From: Parvularcula sp. BBD 1991-13
Lineage (GTDB): Bacteria > Pseudomonadota > Alphaproteobacteria > Caulobacterales > Parvularculaceae
Direction of reading: 5' to 3'
Length of the DNA stretch: 64,000 bases
NCBI GenBank assembly: GCA_001657385.1
Contig: LYSZ01000001.1
Location: forward strand, 1-64,000
Positions 25,784-35,094 of this stretch are shown here, in pieces. Position numbers and translations under genes: made by a program. Numbering within the stretch: position 1 is the first letter of the stretch; each line of letters begins with the position of its first letter. The notes under the pieces are model-generated. The model was not told where the DNA came from, did no database searches, and saw only the letters and a program-made list of their open reading frames with translations.

Positions 25784-28603
25784 ATGCAAGAGCCTAGTAT
25801 TCGCGGCTTGTTGTTCAGTTGCGCGTCCTGTTTGGCGTTGAGTTCGGCCGCTTTCGCTCAATCTGGTGGCGCTCAATCTGAGGGGGCCCAATCGGAGCGC
25901 GGCGCCCCCGATGAGATCGCCGACGAGATCGTCGTCTCGGGTTTCCGCAGCTCGATCGAAACGTCGGTCGCCGCCAAGCGCAACGAACAGTCCATCATCG
26001 AAGCGGTGTCGGCCGAGGAAATCGGCAAGCTGCCGGACGTTTCCATCGCCGAATCGCTGGGCCGCCTGCCCGGCCTCGCCACCCAGCGCACCAACGGCCG
26101 CGCCAGCGTCCTGTCGATCCGCGGCCTCGGTCCGGACCTGTCGACCGCGCTGCTCAACGGGCGCGAGCAGGTCACGACCGGCGACAACCGCGGCGTCGAG
26201 TTCGATCAGTATCCCGCCGAACTCCTGTCCTCGGCGGTGGTCTACAAGACCCCTTACGCCGGCCTGATCGGTCAGGGCCTCGCCGGCACGGTCGACCTGC
26301 GCACTATTCGTCCCCTCGACAAGAGCGAGCGGGTGGTCTCTTTCAACGGCCGCTACGAATTCAACGAAGACGGGTCGCTCAACCCGGACTCGCCCGGCGA
26401 CGGCTTCCGCGCCACCGGTACGATTATCGATCAGTTCGCCGACGATACGCTGGGCGTCGCCGTGGGCGTCTCCCTTCAGTCGACGCCGACCCAGATCGAG
26501 GCGTTCAACGCCTGGGGCTACGCGGAAAACGCCGACGGCAATCTCGTGATCGGCGGCGTCAACCCGGACGTCACGTCGAACGATCTCGACCGGATCGGCG
26601 GCTTTTTCACCCTTGAATACAAGCCGAACGACAATATCCATTCGACCATCGACGTTTTCTATTCGGATTTCGCCGAGGATCAGCGCCTGCGCGGCATTGA
26701 ATTCCCGCTCGGATTCGGCGGCGGCTTCGGCGTCGGCCTCGATCAGTTGACCGTCGCCGAGGTCGAAGATGGCTTCGTGACGCGGGGCGCGTTCGACAAT
26801 GTCAGGGGCGTTGTCCGCAACGACGTCAATGTTCGCCGCGCCGAATTGCTTTCCGCCGGCTGGAACGGGCGTTATCAGGGCGAGGTCTGGGGCGTGGAGG
26901 CGGATGTCAGCTATTCGCGGGCCGACCGCCGCGACGAACTGATCGAATCCTATTCCGGCACGGGCTACAATTTCGACGGCGGCGTCGCCGATACGATCGC
27001 GTTTACTCAGCCGCCCGGCGGGCTGCCGACCCTTTCCGGCGCCCTCGATTACACCGATCCGGACCTCTTTGTGCTGACCGACCCGCTCGGCTGGGGCGCG
27101 GGCAACGACTTGGTGCAGACCGGGTTCATCAACGCGCCGGAAACGGTCGATGAGTTATGGCATTTGCGCGCCAGCGTCGACCGCGATATCGAACTGCCCT
27201 TCATCAGCAATATCGAAGTCGGCGTCGACTACGGCATGCGCGAGAAATCCCGCAATATCGACCAGCAGTTCCTCACTCTCGCGGGCGGGCCGCTGTTCCT
27301 TTCCGACGGCGCGATCCTGGAGGCGCCGATCCCGCAGGAGGCGCTGCTTGACGAAACAACGGGTACGGCGTTTCTGGGCGTGCCCGGCCAGGTCTCTTAT
27401 GACGCCCTGTACCTGTTGAACAACGGGTTCTACCAGCCGCTTAACGTGGAGTTGTCCTCGTTCTCCGTCGCGCAGGACTGGACCGTCAACGAGGATGTGC
27501 TGACCGGATGGGTGAAATTCGGCGTCGACGAGATGATCGGCTCGGTGCCCGTCACCGGCAATTTCGGCCTGCAGGTCGTGCACACCGATCAAAGTTCCCA
27601 GGGCTTCCGCATTCCCACCGAGGGCGTCGTTTCCGGCATGCTCGGCGCCGCCGCTGAAGAAGTGGAGGACGGCGATCGTTATACGAACTTTCTGCCCAGC
27701 GCGAACCTGATCTTCGAGTTCAGCGATTCCCTGTTCCTGCGTTTCGGCGCCTCGCGCACGCTGGCGCGGGCCCGGCTCGATCTGTTGAATTCAAGCCTGT
27801 CCCTGAACCTTGACCTGCAAGGGTTCGAGAATGAGCTGATCCCGGTGTTCAGCGCGAATGGCGGCAACGCCCGCCTGCGGCCGACCATTTCCAATCAGGT
27901 GGACCTGTCCCTGGAAAAGTATTTCGGGGGCGCCGGCTATGTCGCCCTTGCGGTCTTCTACAAGGACCTGCAGGACTTTGTGAACGAGAACGACGACTTC
28001 TTCTTTGATTTTTCCGGCTTCATCGAAAGCGAGCTGACGCCGGAACAGGCGGCGATGCTGCCCAGCTCGGTCGGCCTCATCTCCGGTCCGACCAATAACG
28101 GCTCCGGGCGCATCGCGGGCGCCGAGGCGACGGTTTCGCTGCCGCTCGATCTCGTCGCGCCGGCGCTGGAAGGCTTCGGGATTATCACCAGCGGGTCCTT
28201 CACCGACAGCGAAGTGACGCTGACCTCCCGCGCCGATCCCAGTTTCCAGGAAGTCATCACCGTGCCGGGTTTGTCCCGCTGGGTCGTCAATTCCACGCTT
28301 TACTACGAGCGAGGCGGGTTCGAGACGCGGATCAGCCACCGTTTCCGTACGGATTTTCTGGCGGAGGTTACGGGCATCAGCGCAACCCGCGTGTTCCGCA
28401 CATCCGAAAGCGAATCGATCATCGACGCGCAGATCGGTTACGAATTCCAGGGGGGACCGCTTGAGGGCGTGCGCCTGTCCGTGCAGGGGCTCAACCTGAC
28501 GGACGAACCTTTCATCACCTTTCAGCAAGGGGACCGCCGCCAGCTCATCGACGAGCAGGCGTTCGGCCGCACCTATCTGTTCGGCGTCTCCTACGCGTTT
28601 TAG
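25784..28603 (+). CDS. TonB-dependent receptor (Caulobacter type), probable maltooligosaccharide transporter
   Basis: 939 residues from ATG 25784 (SD GAGGGAGGG; the TTG at 25769 is less likely). Signal peptide to about residue 25 (LSSAAFAQ). TonB box-like DEIVVSGF, plug domain with SIAESLGRLPGLATQRTNGR, SIRGLGPDLSTALLNGREQVTTGD and AGLIGQGLAGTVDLRTIRPL, then a long beta-barrel ending in Phe (LFGVSYAF), the outer-membrane C-terminal signature. Its neighbours are amylases, GH97 and tryptophan-halogenase-like genes, so the likely cargo is maltodextrin or cyclodextrin; this is inferred from context. An 11-bp terminator hairpin follows. Confidence 0.95.
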   Translation: MQEPSIRGLLFSCASCLALSSAAFAQSGGAQSEGAQSERGAPDEIADEIVVSGFRSSIETSVAAKRNEQSIIEAVSAEEIGKLPDVSIAESLGRLPGLATQRTNGRASVLSIRGLGPDLSTALLNGREQVTTGDNRGVEFDQYPAELLSSAVVYKTPYAGLIGQGLAGTVDLRTIRPLDKSERVVSFNGRYEFNEDGSLNPDSPGDGFRATGTIIDQFADDTLGVAVGVSLQSTPTQIEAFNAWGYAENADGNLVIGGVNPDVTSNDLDRIGGFFTLEYKPNDNIHSTIDVFYSDFAEDQRLRGIEFPLGFGGGFGVGLDQLTVAEVEDGFVTRGAFDNVRGVVRNDVNVRRAELLSAGWNGRYQGEVWGVEADVSYSRADRRDELIESYSGTGYNFDGGVADTIAFTQPPGGLPTLSGALDYTDPDLFVLTDPLGWGAGNDLVQTGFINAPETVDELWHLRASVDRDIELPFISNIEVGVDYGMREKSRNIDQQFLTLAGGPLFLSDGAILEAPIPQEALLDETTGTAFLGVPGQVSYDALYLLNNGFYQPLNVELSSFSVAQDWTVNEDVLTGWVKFGVDEMIGSVPVTGNFGLQVVHTDQSSQGFRIPTEGVVSGMLGAAAEEVEDGDRYTNFLPSANLIFEFSDSLFLRFGASRTLARARLDLLNSSLSLNLDLQGFENELIPVFSANGGNARLRPTISNQVDLSLEKYFGGAGYVALAVFYKDLQDFVNENDDFFFDFSGFIESELTPEQAAMLPSSVGLISGPTNNGSGRIAGAEATVSLPLDLVAPALEGFGIITSGSFTDSEVTLTSRADPSFQEVITVPGLSRWVVNSTLYYERGGFETRISHRFRTDFLAEVTGISATRVFRTSESESIIDAQIGYEFQGGPLEGVRLSVQGLNLTDEPFITFQQGDRRQLIDEQAFGRTYLFGVSYAF

Positions 28604-28630
28604 CGCGCACTCCTCCCGATCGCGCGCTTC

Positions 28631-28658
28631 AGCCCCGCCGCCTTTGCGCGGCGGGGCT
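28631..28658 (+). terminator. Rho-independent-type terminator after the TonB-dependent receptor
   Basis: AGCCCCGCCGC-CTTTGC-GCGGCGGGGCT is a perfect 11-bp stem with a 6-base loop, 27 bases after the stop; TTCCTC follows the stem. Confidence 0.8.
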
Positions 28659-28759
28659 TCCTCGCGACCGGCGCGGGCGCGTCTTGCCCGTCGCGCCCGC
28701 CGATGCGATCATGCCGGAACGGTTGCGCGGTTGCGAATTTTACGTCTGGCGATGACGGC

Positions 28760-30271
28760 ATGAACGATCACTCCATCCGTACGGTTCTCATTGTGGGCGG
28801 CGGCGCGGCCGGCTGGATGGCGGCCGCGGTGCTCGTTAAGGCGTTGGGCGACGGCGTGCGCATCCGTCTCGTTGAATCCGACGACATCGGCACGGTGGGC
28901 GTCGGCGAGGCGACGATCCCGCAAATCCGGCTCGTCAACGCCTTTCTCGGTTTCGACGAAGACGACTTCATCCGCAACACCCAGGGGAGCTTCAAGCTCG
29001 GCATCCAGTTCAACGGCTGGGCCCGGCCGGGCGACAGCTACATCCACGCCTTTGGCGACATCGGCAGGCCGCTGGGGCTCGCGCCGTTCCACCATTACTG
29101 GCTGCGCGCCCGCGCCGCCGGCGACGACGCGCCGCTCTGGGATTACTCGATCAACGCGCGCGCCGCGGCGCGGGACCGGTTTCAGCGACTCGACAGGGTC
29201 GGCGCCTCGCGGCTTACCGGCGTCAAATACGCCTTCCATTTCGACGCGGGCCTTTACGCGCGGTATCTGCGCCGCTTCGCTGAGGGGCGGGGGGTGGAGC
29301 GGCGCGAAGGCAGGGTCGTCGATGTCGCCTTGCGGGGCGAGGACGGTTTTATCGACGCCGTCGCCATGGAAAACGGCGATCGTCTGAAGGCGGATCTTTT
29401 TATCGATTGTTCCGGTTTTCGCGGTCTGCTGATCGAGGAGGCGCTGCACGCCGGCTATGAGGACTGGAGCCGGTGGCTCCCCTGCGACCGGGCGGCGGCG
29501 GTCCCCTGCGCCCATGGCGGGCGCTTTCGTCCCTACACCCAGGCGACGGCGCAGCGGGCCGGATGGCAATGGCGCATTCCCTTGCAGCACCGGGTCGGCA
29601 ACGGCCATGTTTTTTGCAGCCGCTATCTCAGCGAGGACGAGGCGGTGGCGACGCTGCTCGCCAATCTCGAGGGCGACGCGCTGGCCGAGCCGCGCATCCT
29701 GCGGTTCACGACCGGCATGCGCAGGAAAATGTGGGTGAAGAACTGTGTCGCCCTGGGCCTGGCCGGCGGGTTCATGGAGCCGCTGGAGTCGACCTCCATC
29801 CATCTCATCCAGTCCGGCGTCAGCCGGCTTGTTTCCATGTTTCCGGACCGCGGTTTCGACCCGGCGCTGATTGCGGAATACAACCGCCAGGCCCGCTTCG
29901 AGTTCGAGCGGATTCGCGACTTTCTCATCCTGCATTACCTCGCCAATGAGCGCGAGGATTCGCCGTTCTGGAAGGACTGCCGCGCCATGGACGCGCCGGA
30001 TTCGCTGAGCGCGAAGATCGCGCTGTTCAGGGAGTCGGGCCGGATTTATCGCGAGCGCGAGGAACTCTTTACCGAGCCGGGCTGGCTTCAGGTGATGCTC
30101 GGGCAGCGGCTGGCGCCGCGGCGCTATCATCCCGTCGCCGACATGCTCGCCGACACCGATCTTGAGGAGTTTTTCCGGAACATCAAGACGCTGATCAATC
30201 GCGCCGTCGACGCCATGCCGGCGCATGAGGCGTTCATCGCCCGAACATGCGCCGCCTCGCGGGAGGGTTAG
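28760..30271 (+). CDS. Tryptophan-halogenase-like flavoprotein, copy 1
   Basis: 503 residues from ATG 28760. FAD site VLIVGGGAAGWMAA (about 9-22), halogenase Lys in GSFKLGIQFNGW at residue 79 (the position of Lys79 in PrnA), signature WQWRIP (the WxWxIP monooxygenase-blocking motif) and the catalytic Glu region GGFMEPLESTSIHL. All key residues of flavin-dependent tryptophan halogenases are therefore present. Many such proteins beside TonB-dependent receptors in Caulobacterales and Xanthomonadales have unknown physiological substrates, so halogenation of free tryptophan is not assured. Convergent with copy 2, the ends overlapping by 4 bases. Confidence 0.92.
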   Translation: MNDHSIRTVLIVGGGAAGWMAAAVLVKALGDGVRIRLVESDDIGTVGVGEATIPQIRLVNAFLGFDEDDFIRNTQGSFKLGIQFNGWARPGDSYIHAFGDIGRPLGLAPFHHYWLRARAAGDDAPLWDYSINARAAARDRFQRLDRVGASRLTGVKYAFHFDAGLYARYLRRFAEGRGVERREGRVVDVALRGEDGFIDAVAMENGDRLKADLFIDCSGFRGLLIEEALHAGYEDWSRWLPCDRAAAVPCAHGGRFRPYTQATAQRAGWQWRIPLQHRVGNGHVFCSRYLSEDEAVATLLANLEGDALAEPRILRFTTGMRRKMWVKNCVALGLAGGFMEPLESTSIHLIQSGVSRLVSMFPDRGFDPALIAEYNRQARFEFERIRDFLILHYLANEREDSPFWKDCRAMDAPDSLSAKIALFRESGRIYREREELFTEPGWLQVMLGQRLAPRRYHPVADMLADTDLEEFFRNIKTLINRAVDAMPAHEAFIARTCAASREG

Positions 30272-31785
30272 CCGGCGGTCATTGCCGCCAGAACGGATTT
30301 GTGGTCGCGGAAATTATACGCGCAGCGGCGGATGAAATCGTCGATCTTCGCCATCTCGAAACGCCGCAGCTCAGGCGGCGGCGGCGCCAACCCGTCCGCT
30401 CGCGGATAATTGCCGTATCCGCCGAGCAGGCACAGCCATGAGGTCAGTGAATAATATTTCGCGACGCCCTGATCGGCGATTTCCCGTTTCATGTCGCCGC
30501 GTGAAAACCAGCAGGCGAGGATGCGCCGGAGCGAGTCCGACAGGGCGTCGTTGGCGGCGTTGTCGCGCCAATAGGCGGTGTCGCCTCGCAGGTTCGCCCG
30601 GTAATGGCAGACGATATAGTCGCGCACTCCTTCGAACCGGGCGTTGATCTCTGCATTGAAGGCGCGTTCCTCTGCGTTCGTCGCCCCGCCTTTCTCGAAC
30701 GCCGTCATGAAGCCTTCGACCGTCGCCTGCACAAGATGCAGGGCGGTCGCCTCCAGCGGTTCGATGAAGCCCTGGCTGAGCCCCACGGCGAGGCAGTTGC
30801 GCCGCCATGGCGCCTCGACGCGGCCCACGCGCATGGTCAGGCGCCGCGCTTCCACGTCGCTGTCGAGCAGCCCGAGATGAGCGCGCAACTCCGTCTCCGC
30901 CTCGTCCGCCGTCACGTAGCGCGATGCGTAGACATAGCCGTTGCCGCTGCGGTTGGTGAGCGGAATGTCCCAGGCCCAGCCATGTTTCATCGCGGTCGCC
31001 CGCGTATGGGAATTGGTTCGCGCGGGATCGGGCGGCGTCGGCATGACGATCGCGGCGTCGTTGAAGAGGTTGTCCGCAAAGGAACGAAATTTCACTTTCA
31101 ACGTCTCCTGGAGCAGCGCGGAGCGAAAACCGGAACTGTCGATGAAGAAATCGCCCGCGATCTCGCGCCCGTCATCGGCCTTGAGCGCCGCGATATCGCC
31201 GGTCTCGGCGAGAACCGCGGCGGCGATGCGCGCCTCGATATGGCCGACGCCAAGGGTCCGGGCGTGATCGCGCAGAAAGGCGCCGACCCGATAGGCGTCG
31301 AAATGATAGCCATAGGCCATCTCGAAAGGGAAATTCTCCGCCGGGATCGGCGCCTTGCCGTGACGGGCGAGCCAGGCGGAGAGAAAGAACCGGTCGGGGT
31401 CCGCGTTGAGATCGTAGCCATGCCGGCGGTAATGGCTGTGAAAGAAAAAGGCGGGCGAGGTGTGGACGTCGATCGGCGCGGGGAAGGGGTGAAAGTAAGA
31501 GGAATGGCCCGGCCGGTCGGACCAGCCGTGAAAGCTGATGCCGTTCTTGTAGGTGGCGTTGCATGCCGGCATCCAGTCTGTTTCGGCCACGCCCAGCCCG
31601 TCGAAAAACGCCTTGAGCTGCGGGGTCGAGCCCTCGCCGACGCCGATAATGCCGATATCGGTCGCCTCGACGACGCTGATGTCGGCCTGCGGCCAGCGGG
31701 CCGCCAGCAGATTGGCCGCCATCCAGCCGGCCGTGCCGCCGCCGAGAATGACGATCCTGAAGCCGGGCCTGATTGCCTCGCTCAC
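30268..31785 (-). CDS. Tryptophan-halogenase-like flavoprotein, copy 2
   Basis: 505 residues. FAD site IVILGGGTAGWMAA (about 11-24), Lys at about residue 80 in NATYKNGISFHGW, WAWDIP signature and GFIEPLEATALHLV. It diverges strongly from copy 1 (different insertions, FHPFPAPIDVHTSP, longer C-terminus with LTSWLCLLGGYGNYPRAD), so this is not a recent duplication but two subfamilies kept together. It is divergent from the GH97 gene across 338 bases. The function with respect to glucan use is unknown; a small-molecule halide or flavin-dependent step is only a guess. Confidence 0.92.
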   Translation of the reverse strand: MSEAIRPGFRIVILGGGTAGWMAANLLAARWPQADISVVEATDIGIIGVGEGSTPQLKAFFDGLGVAETDWMPACNATYKNGISFHGWSDRPGHSSYFHPFPAPIDVHTSPAFFFHSHYRRHGYDLNADPDRFFLSAWLARHGKAPIPAENFPFEMAYGYHFDAYRVGAFLRDHARTLGVGHIEARIAAAVLAETGDIAALKADDGREIAGDFFIDSSGFRSALLQETLKVKFRSFADNLFNDAAIVMPTPPDPARTNSHTRATAMKHGWAWDIPLTNRSGNGYVYASRYVTADEAETELRAHLGLLDSDVEARRLTMRVGRVEAPWRRNCLAVGLSQGFIEPLEATALHLVQATVEGFMTAFEKGGATNAEERAFNAEINARFEGVRDYIVCHYRANLRGDTAYWRDNAANDALSDSLRRILACWFSRGDMKREIADQGVAKYYSLTSWLCLLGGYGNYPRADGLAPPPPELRRFEMAKIDDFIRRCAYNFRDHKSVLAAMTAG

Positions 31786-31893
31786 TCCTTGTTCTCCACC
31801 TGCCGCCGGCGGGCGGCTGATCGTGCGCGCGCCGGCGCCTTTACTGACGGGTCGGGTTGCGCGTTCGCCATGATCTCCCGAACCGTCCCGAGT

Positions 31894-31908
31894 TTGAAAA
31901 ATTTACAT
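31894..31908. promoter_or_regulatory. Weak regulon-site candidate between halogenase copy 2 and GH97
   Basis: TTGAAAAATTTACAT resembles the 16-base operator TTGCAAAAATTTACAA but lacks the C and ends in T, so it is one base shorter and weaker. It lies 109 bases upstream of the halogenase start and 216 bases upstream of GH97. The rest of the 338-base divergent region 31786-32123 is A/T-rich in the middle, consistent with promoters on both sides, but shows no clear boxes. Confidence 0.3.
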
Positions 31909-32123
31909 AGTTTCGCAGTTCCCGAAAAGCTGCTTTCGGCGCGGTGAGAAGAAAAAAGCTTTTCAATTACAGGAATAAAAGGCGGAATTTATGTTGCATC
32001 GCAACGATGTCGGTTTCGTTTTCCATTTTTGTTTGCAGGAAATTTCATCTGTGTTTAGGCTCCGCCGCAGGAAACCGCGCGGCGCGCGCCGGTGCGGCGA
32101 TAAACGATCAGCGGGAGGACTTT

Positions 32124-34226
32124 ATGATCAATGACGCCATCATCCGCGCGGCGCTGCGTATGCGGTTGGCGACGGCGCTTTGCGCGGCCGCTGTCGCGGC
32201 CCTGGCGTTTGTTGGCGCCGCCATGGCCGCCAGCGTCGCCTCGCCGGACGGGCGCATCGTCGTCACGGTCGGCGTTGAGGAGGGCCGCGCCTACTACGCG
32301 GTCGCCTATGACGGCGCGCCGTTGATCGCGCCCTCACGGCTCGGCCTCGTATTCGAGGACCAGCACGGTTTCGACCGCCATCTGCGGATTGCTGAAACGG
32401 CGGCGTCCTCGCGGGACGAAACCTGGGAACAGCCCTGGGGCGAGCGCCGCTTTGTCCGAGATCATCACAACGAACTGGCGGTGGCGTTCGAGGCGACGGA
32501 AGGCCCGGCGCGCAGGATGACCGTGCGGTTTCGCGTTTTCGATGACGGCGTCGGTTTCCGCTACGAAGCGCCGCGTCAGCGCAATCTGAAGCGGGTCAAT
32601 ATTATTGACGAACTGACGGAATTCGCGACGCCGGAAGACTCGACCGCCTGGTCGATCCCCTCGCGCGGCTGGAACCGGTACGAATATCTCTACGACGCGG
32701 GGCCGGTCGGCGATATCGAAATCGCGCATACGCCGATGACGCTGAAGACCGCCGCCGGGATCTATCTCAGCCTGCACGAGGCGGCGCTGGTCGACTATTC
32801 TGCGATGTCCCTGAAGCAGCAGCGTCCAGGCCGGTTCAAAGCCGATCTGGCGCCCTGGTCCGACGGGGTCCTGGTCAGGACCGAAACCCCGTTCCGGAGC
32901 CCGTGGCGCACGCTTCATATCGCTGACAAGGCGACGGGGCTCCTGAATTCGGACCTTGTCATCAACCTCAACGAGCCGAACAAGCTCGGCGACGTCTCCT
33001 GGGTCGAGCCGGGCAAGTATGTCGGCATCTGGTGGGCGATGCATATTCGCGACCGAAGCTGGGGCCGCGATACGATCCACGGCGCAACGACGCAGGAGAC
33101 CCGGCGCTATATCGATTTCGCCGCTGAGCATGGCTTCAAGGGCGTCCTGGTCGAAGGCTGGAACATCGGTTGGGACGGCGACTGGTACAATCACGGCTCG
33201 CTGTTCAGCTTTACCGACGCTTATCCGGATTTCGATCTGGAAGCGCTCGGCGCTTACGCCATGGAGCGCGGCGTGCGCCTGATCGGCCATCATGAAACCT
33301 CCGGAGACGTTGCGAATTACGAAGCGCAACTTGAAGGCGCGCTCGATCTTTACGAGCAGGTCGGCGTCCGCGCCATCAAGACCGGGTATGTCGCCGATGG
33401 GGGGCTGATCGAGCGAGTCGATGAAAACGGCGTTCGGAAATACGAGTGGCATGACGGTCAGTTCATGGTCGATCACCATCTGCGCGTGATCCGCGAGGCG
33501 GCGGCGCGCAAGATCAGCATCAATCCCCATGAGCCGGTGAAGGACACGGGCCTGCGGCGCACCTATCCCAACTGGGTGACGCGCGAGGGCGCGCGCGGCC
33601 AGGAATACAACGCCTGGGGACAGCCCCCGAACCCGCCGGAGCATACGGCGATCCTGCCCTTTACGCGGATGCTTTCCGGGCCGATGGACTTCACCCCCGG
33701 CATCTTCGACCTGGAGCCGAACAAGCGTCCGCCCCTGCGCGAGGACATGGTGCGGCACGATCCGCAAAGCCGGGTCGAGACGACGCTCGCGAAACAGCTT
33801 GCGCTATATGTCGTGCTCTACAGCCCGTTGCAGATGGCGGCGGACCTGCCGGAAAATTACGAAAAGCGGCCCGAGGCGTTTCAGTTCATCCTTGACGTGC
33901 CCGCCGACTGGGAAGAAAGCGTCGCGCTCAATGGCGAGATCGGCGACTACGTCACCTTCGCGCGGAAAGAACGCGGCGGCGAGGATTGGTACATCGGGTC
34001 GCTGACTGACGAAAACGCGCGCACCTTGTCGGTTCCGCTTGAGTTTCTCGATGCGGACAAAACCTATATTGCGGAAATCTACAGGGACGGCGCAGACGCT
34101 GACTGGAAAACGAACCCCTATCCGATCGCGATCGAGGCGCGGGAGGTGACGCGGGAGACGGTGCTGACGCTGCCCCTCGCGCCCGGCGGCGGCGCGGCCG
34201 CGCGGTTGCGTCCGGCTGGGAAGTGA
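32124..34226 (+). CDS. GH97 alpha-glucosidase, inverting (SusB-like)
   Basis: 700 residues from ATG 32124 (SD GGGAGG), signal peptide to about 35 (AFVGAAMAA). N-terminal beta-sandwich, then the catalytic barrel. Glu residues at about 391 (GHHETSGD), 470 (NPHEPVKDTG) and 494 (RGQEYNAW) match the bases and acid of inverting GH97 (Glu439/508/532 in SusB; the 24-residue spacing of the last two is the same). The position that carries the nucleophile Asp in retaining GH97 is Gly (RAIKTGYV), so inversion is predicted. Acts in the periplasm on maltodextrins. The frame stays open upstream to 31944 but without signal-peptide logic. Confidence 0.93.
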   Translation: MINDAIIRAALRMRLATALCAAAVAALAFVGAAMAASVASPDGRIVVTVGVEEGRAYYAVAYDGAPLIAPSRLGLVFEDQHGFDRHLRIAETAASSRDETWEQPWGERRFVRDHHNELAVAFEATEGPARRMTVRFRVFDDGVGFRYEAPRQRNLKRVNIIDELTEFATPEDSTAWSIPSRGWNRYEYLYDAGPVGDIEIAHTPMTLKTAAGIYLSLHEAALVDYSAMSLKQQRPGRFKADLAPWSDGVLVRTETPFRSPWRTLHIADKATGLLNSDLVINLNEPNKLGDVSWVEPGKYVGIWWAMHIRDRSWGRDTIHGATTQETRRYIDFAAEHGFKGVLVEGWNIGWDGDWYNHGSLFSFTDAYPDFDLEALGAYAMERGVRLIGHHETSGDVANYEAQLEGALDLYEQVGVRAIKTGYVADGGLIERVDENGVRKYEWHDGQFMVDHHLRVIREAAARKISINPHEPVKDTGLRRTYPNWVTREGARGQEYNAWGQPPNPPEHTAILPFTRMLSGPMDFTPGIFDLEPNKRPPLREDMVRHDPQSRVETTLAKQLALYVVLYSPLQMAADLPENYEKRPEAFQFILDVPADWEESVALNGEIGDYVTFARKERGGEDWYIGSLTDENARTLSVPLEFLDADKTYIAEIYRDGADADWKTNPYPIAIEAREVTRETVLTLPLAPGGGAAARLRPAGK

Positions 34227-34453
34227 CACTGCGAACGCCGGCCGGACCTCGGACCCGGGCCCCGGCCACAGCGAACAGATCCCGCGTCAGCCGCTCGGCG
34301 GATGATCCTCGCTTGCCTGATGCGGGAAACCCCTGTCATACTCTTGCGGATGTTTTGTTCGGCGCACCCGGCCCTTGTGCTGTAAAGAGGGGCTGAAGTA
34401 GCGGTAAATTTCTGAAATCAATAGAATTCCTTTTCAGTTGAGCTTCATGAAAC

Positions 34454-34825
34454 ATGAAAAGGCTGAAGGCTGTCCTTCCTTTTTTCGCGACGCGATGGTT
34501 CGGCGCCGGCGCCGAGGACGTGGAATTCTGCCGGCATGTGCGCGATCAGGCGTCGGTGAGGGCGGCGTTCATTCTGTATAATGAAGGCCCGTCGAGCGAA
34601 TTTGCGAGATTTTTCGAGTACGGGGCGCTGTCGGGGGGCGAGCTTCTGCTTCAAATCGATCGCGATCTCGGCAGAATATCCAGCCATATCGACGCCTTAC
34701 CTTGCGAGGCGCTCACGGGGAGATTGTCGCGAAAAACCGGCAAGGCGATCCTGACCGCCCGGACGGCGAAGCAAAACCGGGCGTATTATTTGAGCGTGAC
34801 CGTGGAAATCGATACGATCCGGTAG
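34454..34825 (+). CDS. Small hypothetical protein
   Basis: 123 residues, no recognised family. The sequence has a compact mixed alpha/beta look (FCRHVRDQASVRAAFILYNEG, FARFFEYGALSGGELLLQIDRDLGR, AYYLSVTVEIDTIR) and no signal peptide. It stands alone between the GH97 gene and the ferritin-like gene, with gene-free gaps of about 230 and 270 bases. A PilZ-like ligand domain is possible but the RxxxR/D-x-S-x-x-G motif is not clear. The start is uncertain. Confidence 0.45.
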   Translation: MKRLKAVLPFFATRWFGAGAEDVEFCRHVRDQASVRAAFILYNEGPSSEFARFFEYGALSGGELLLQIDRDLGRISSHIDALPCEALTGRLSRKTGKAILTARTAKQNRAYYLSVTVEIDTIR

Positions 34826-35094
34826 ATGGTGTTTTATTTCTGCCGCACATGCCTTATAGTATTAGTAAGCAAGTTTTGCGTAAAACGGGATCGTTGACCG
34901 TCCCTGGCGGCGTTCGGCGGTTTGCCTGCCGCGTGTGCAAACGTATTGCGGCGGCCTTCAAACGCCATCCCGAAGACTTCCTGACGCGGCGCGCCGGCCG
35001 GTAGTTTTGCCGTGGCGCGCGATCGCCGCATTGCGAGATCCACCGTTCCGTGTACAAATTTCCGTTTGCGAAGGTCTAAGCGGGTGAGGTCGCC

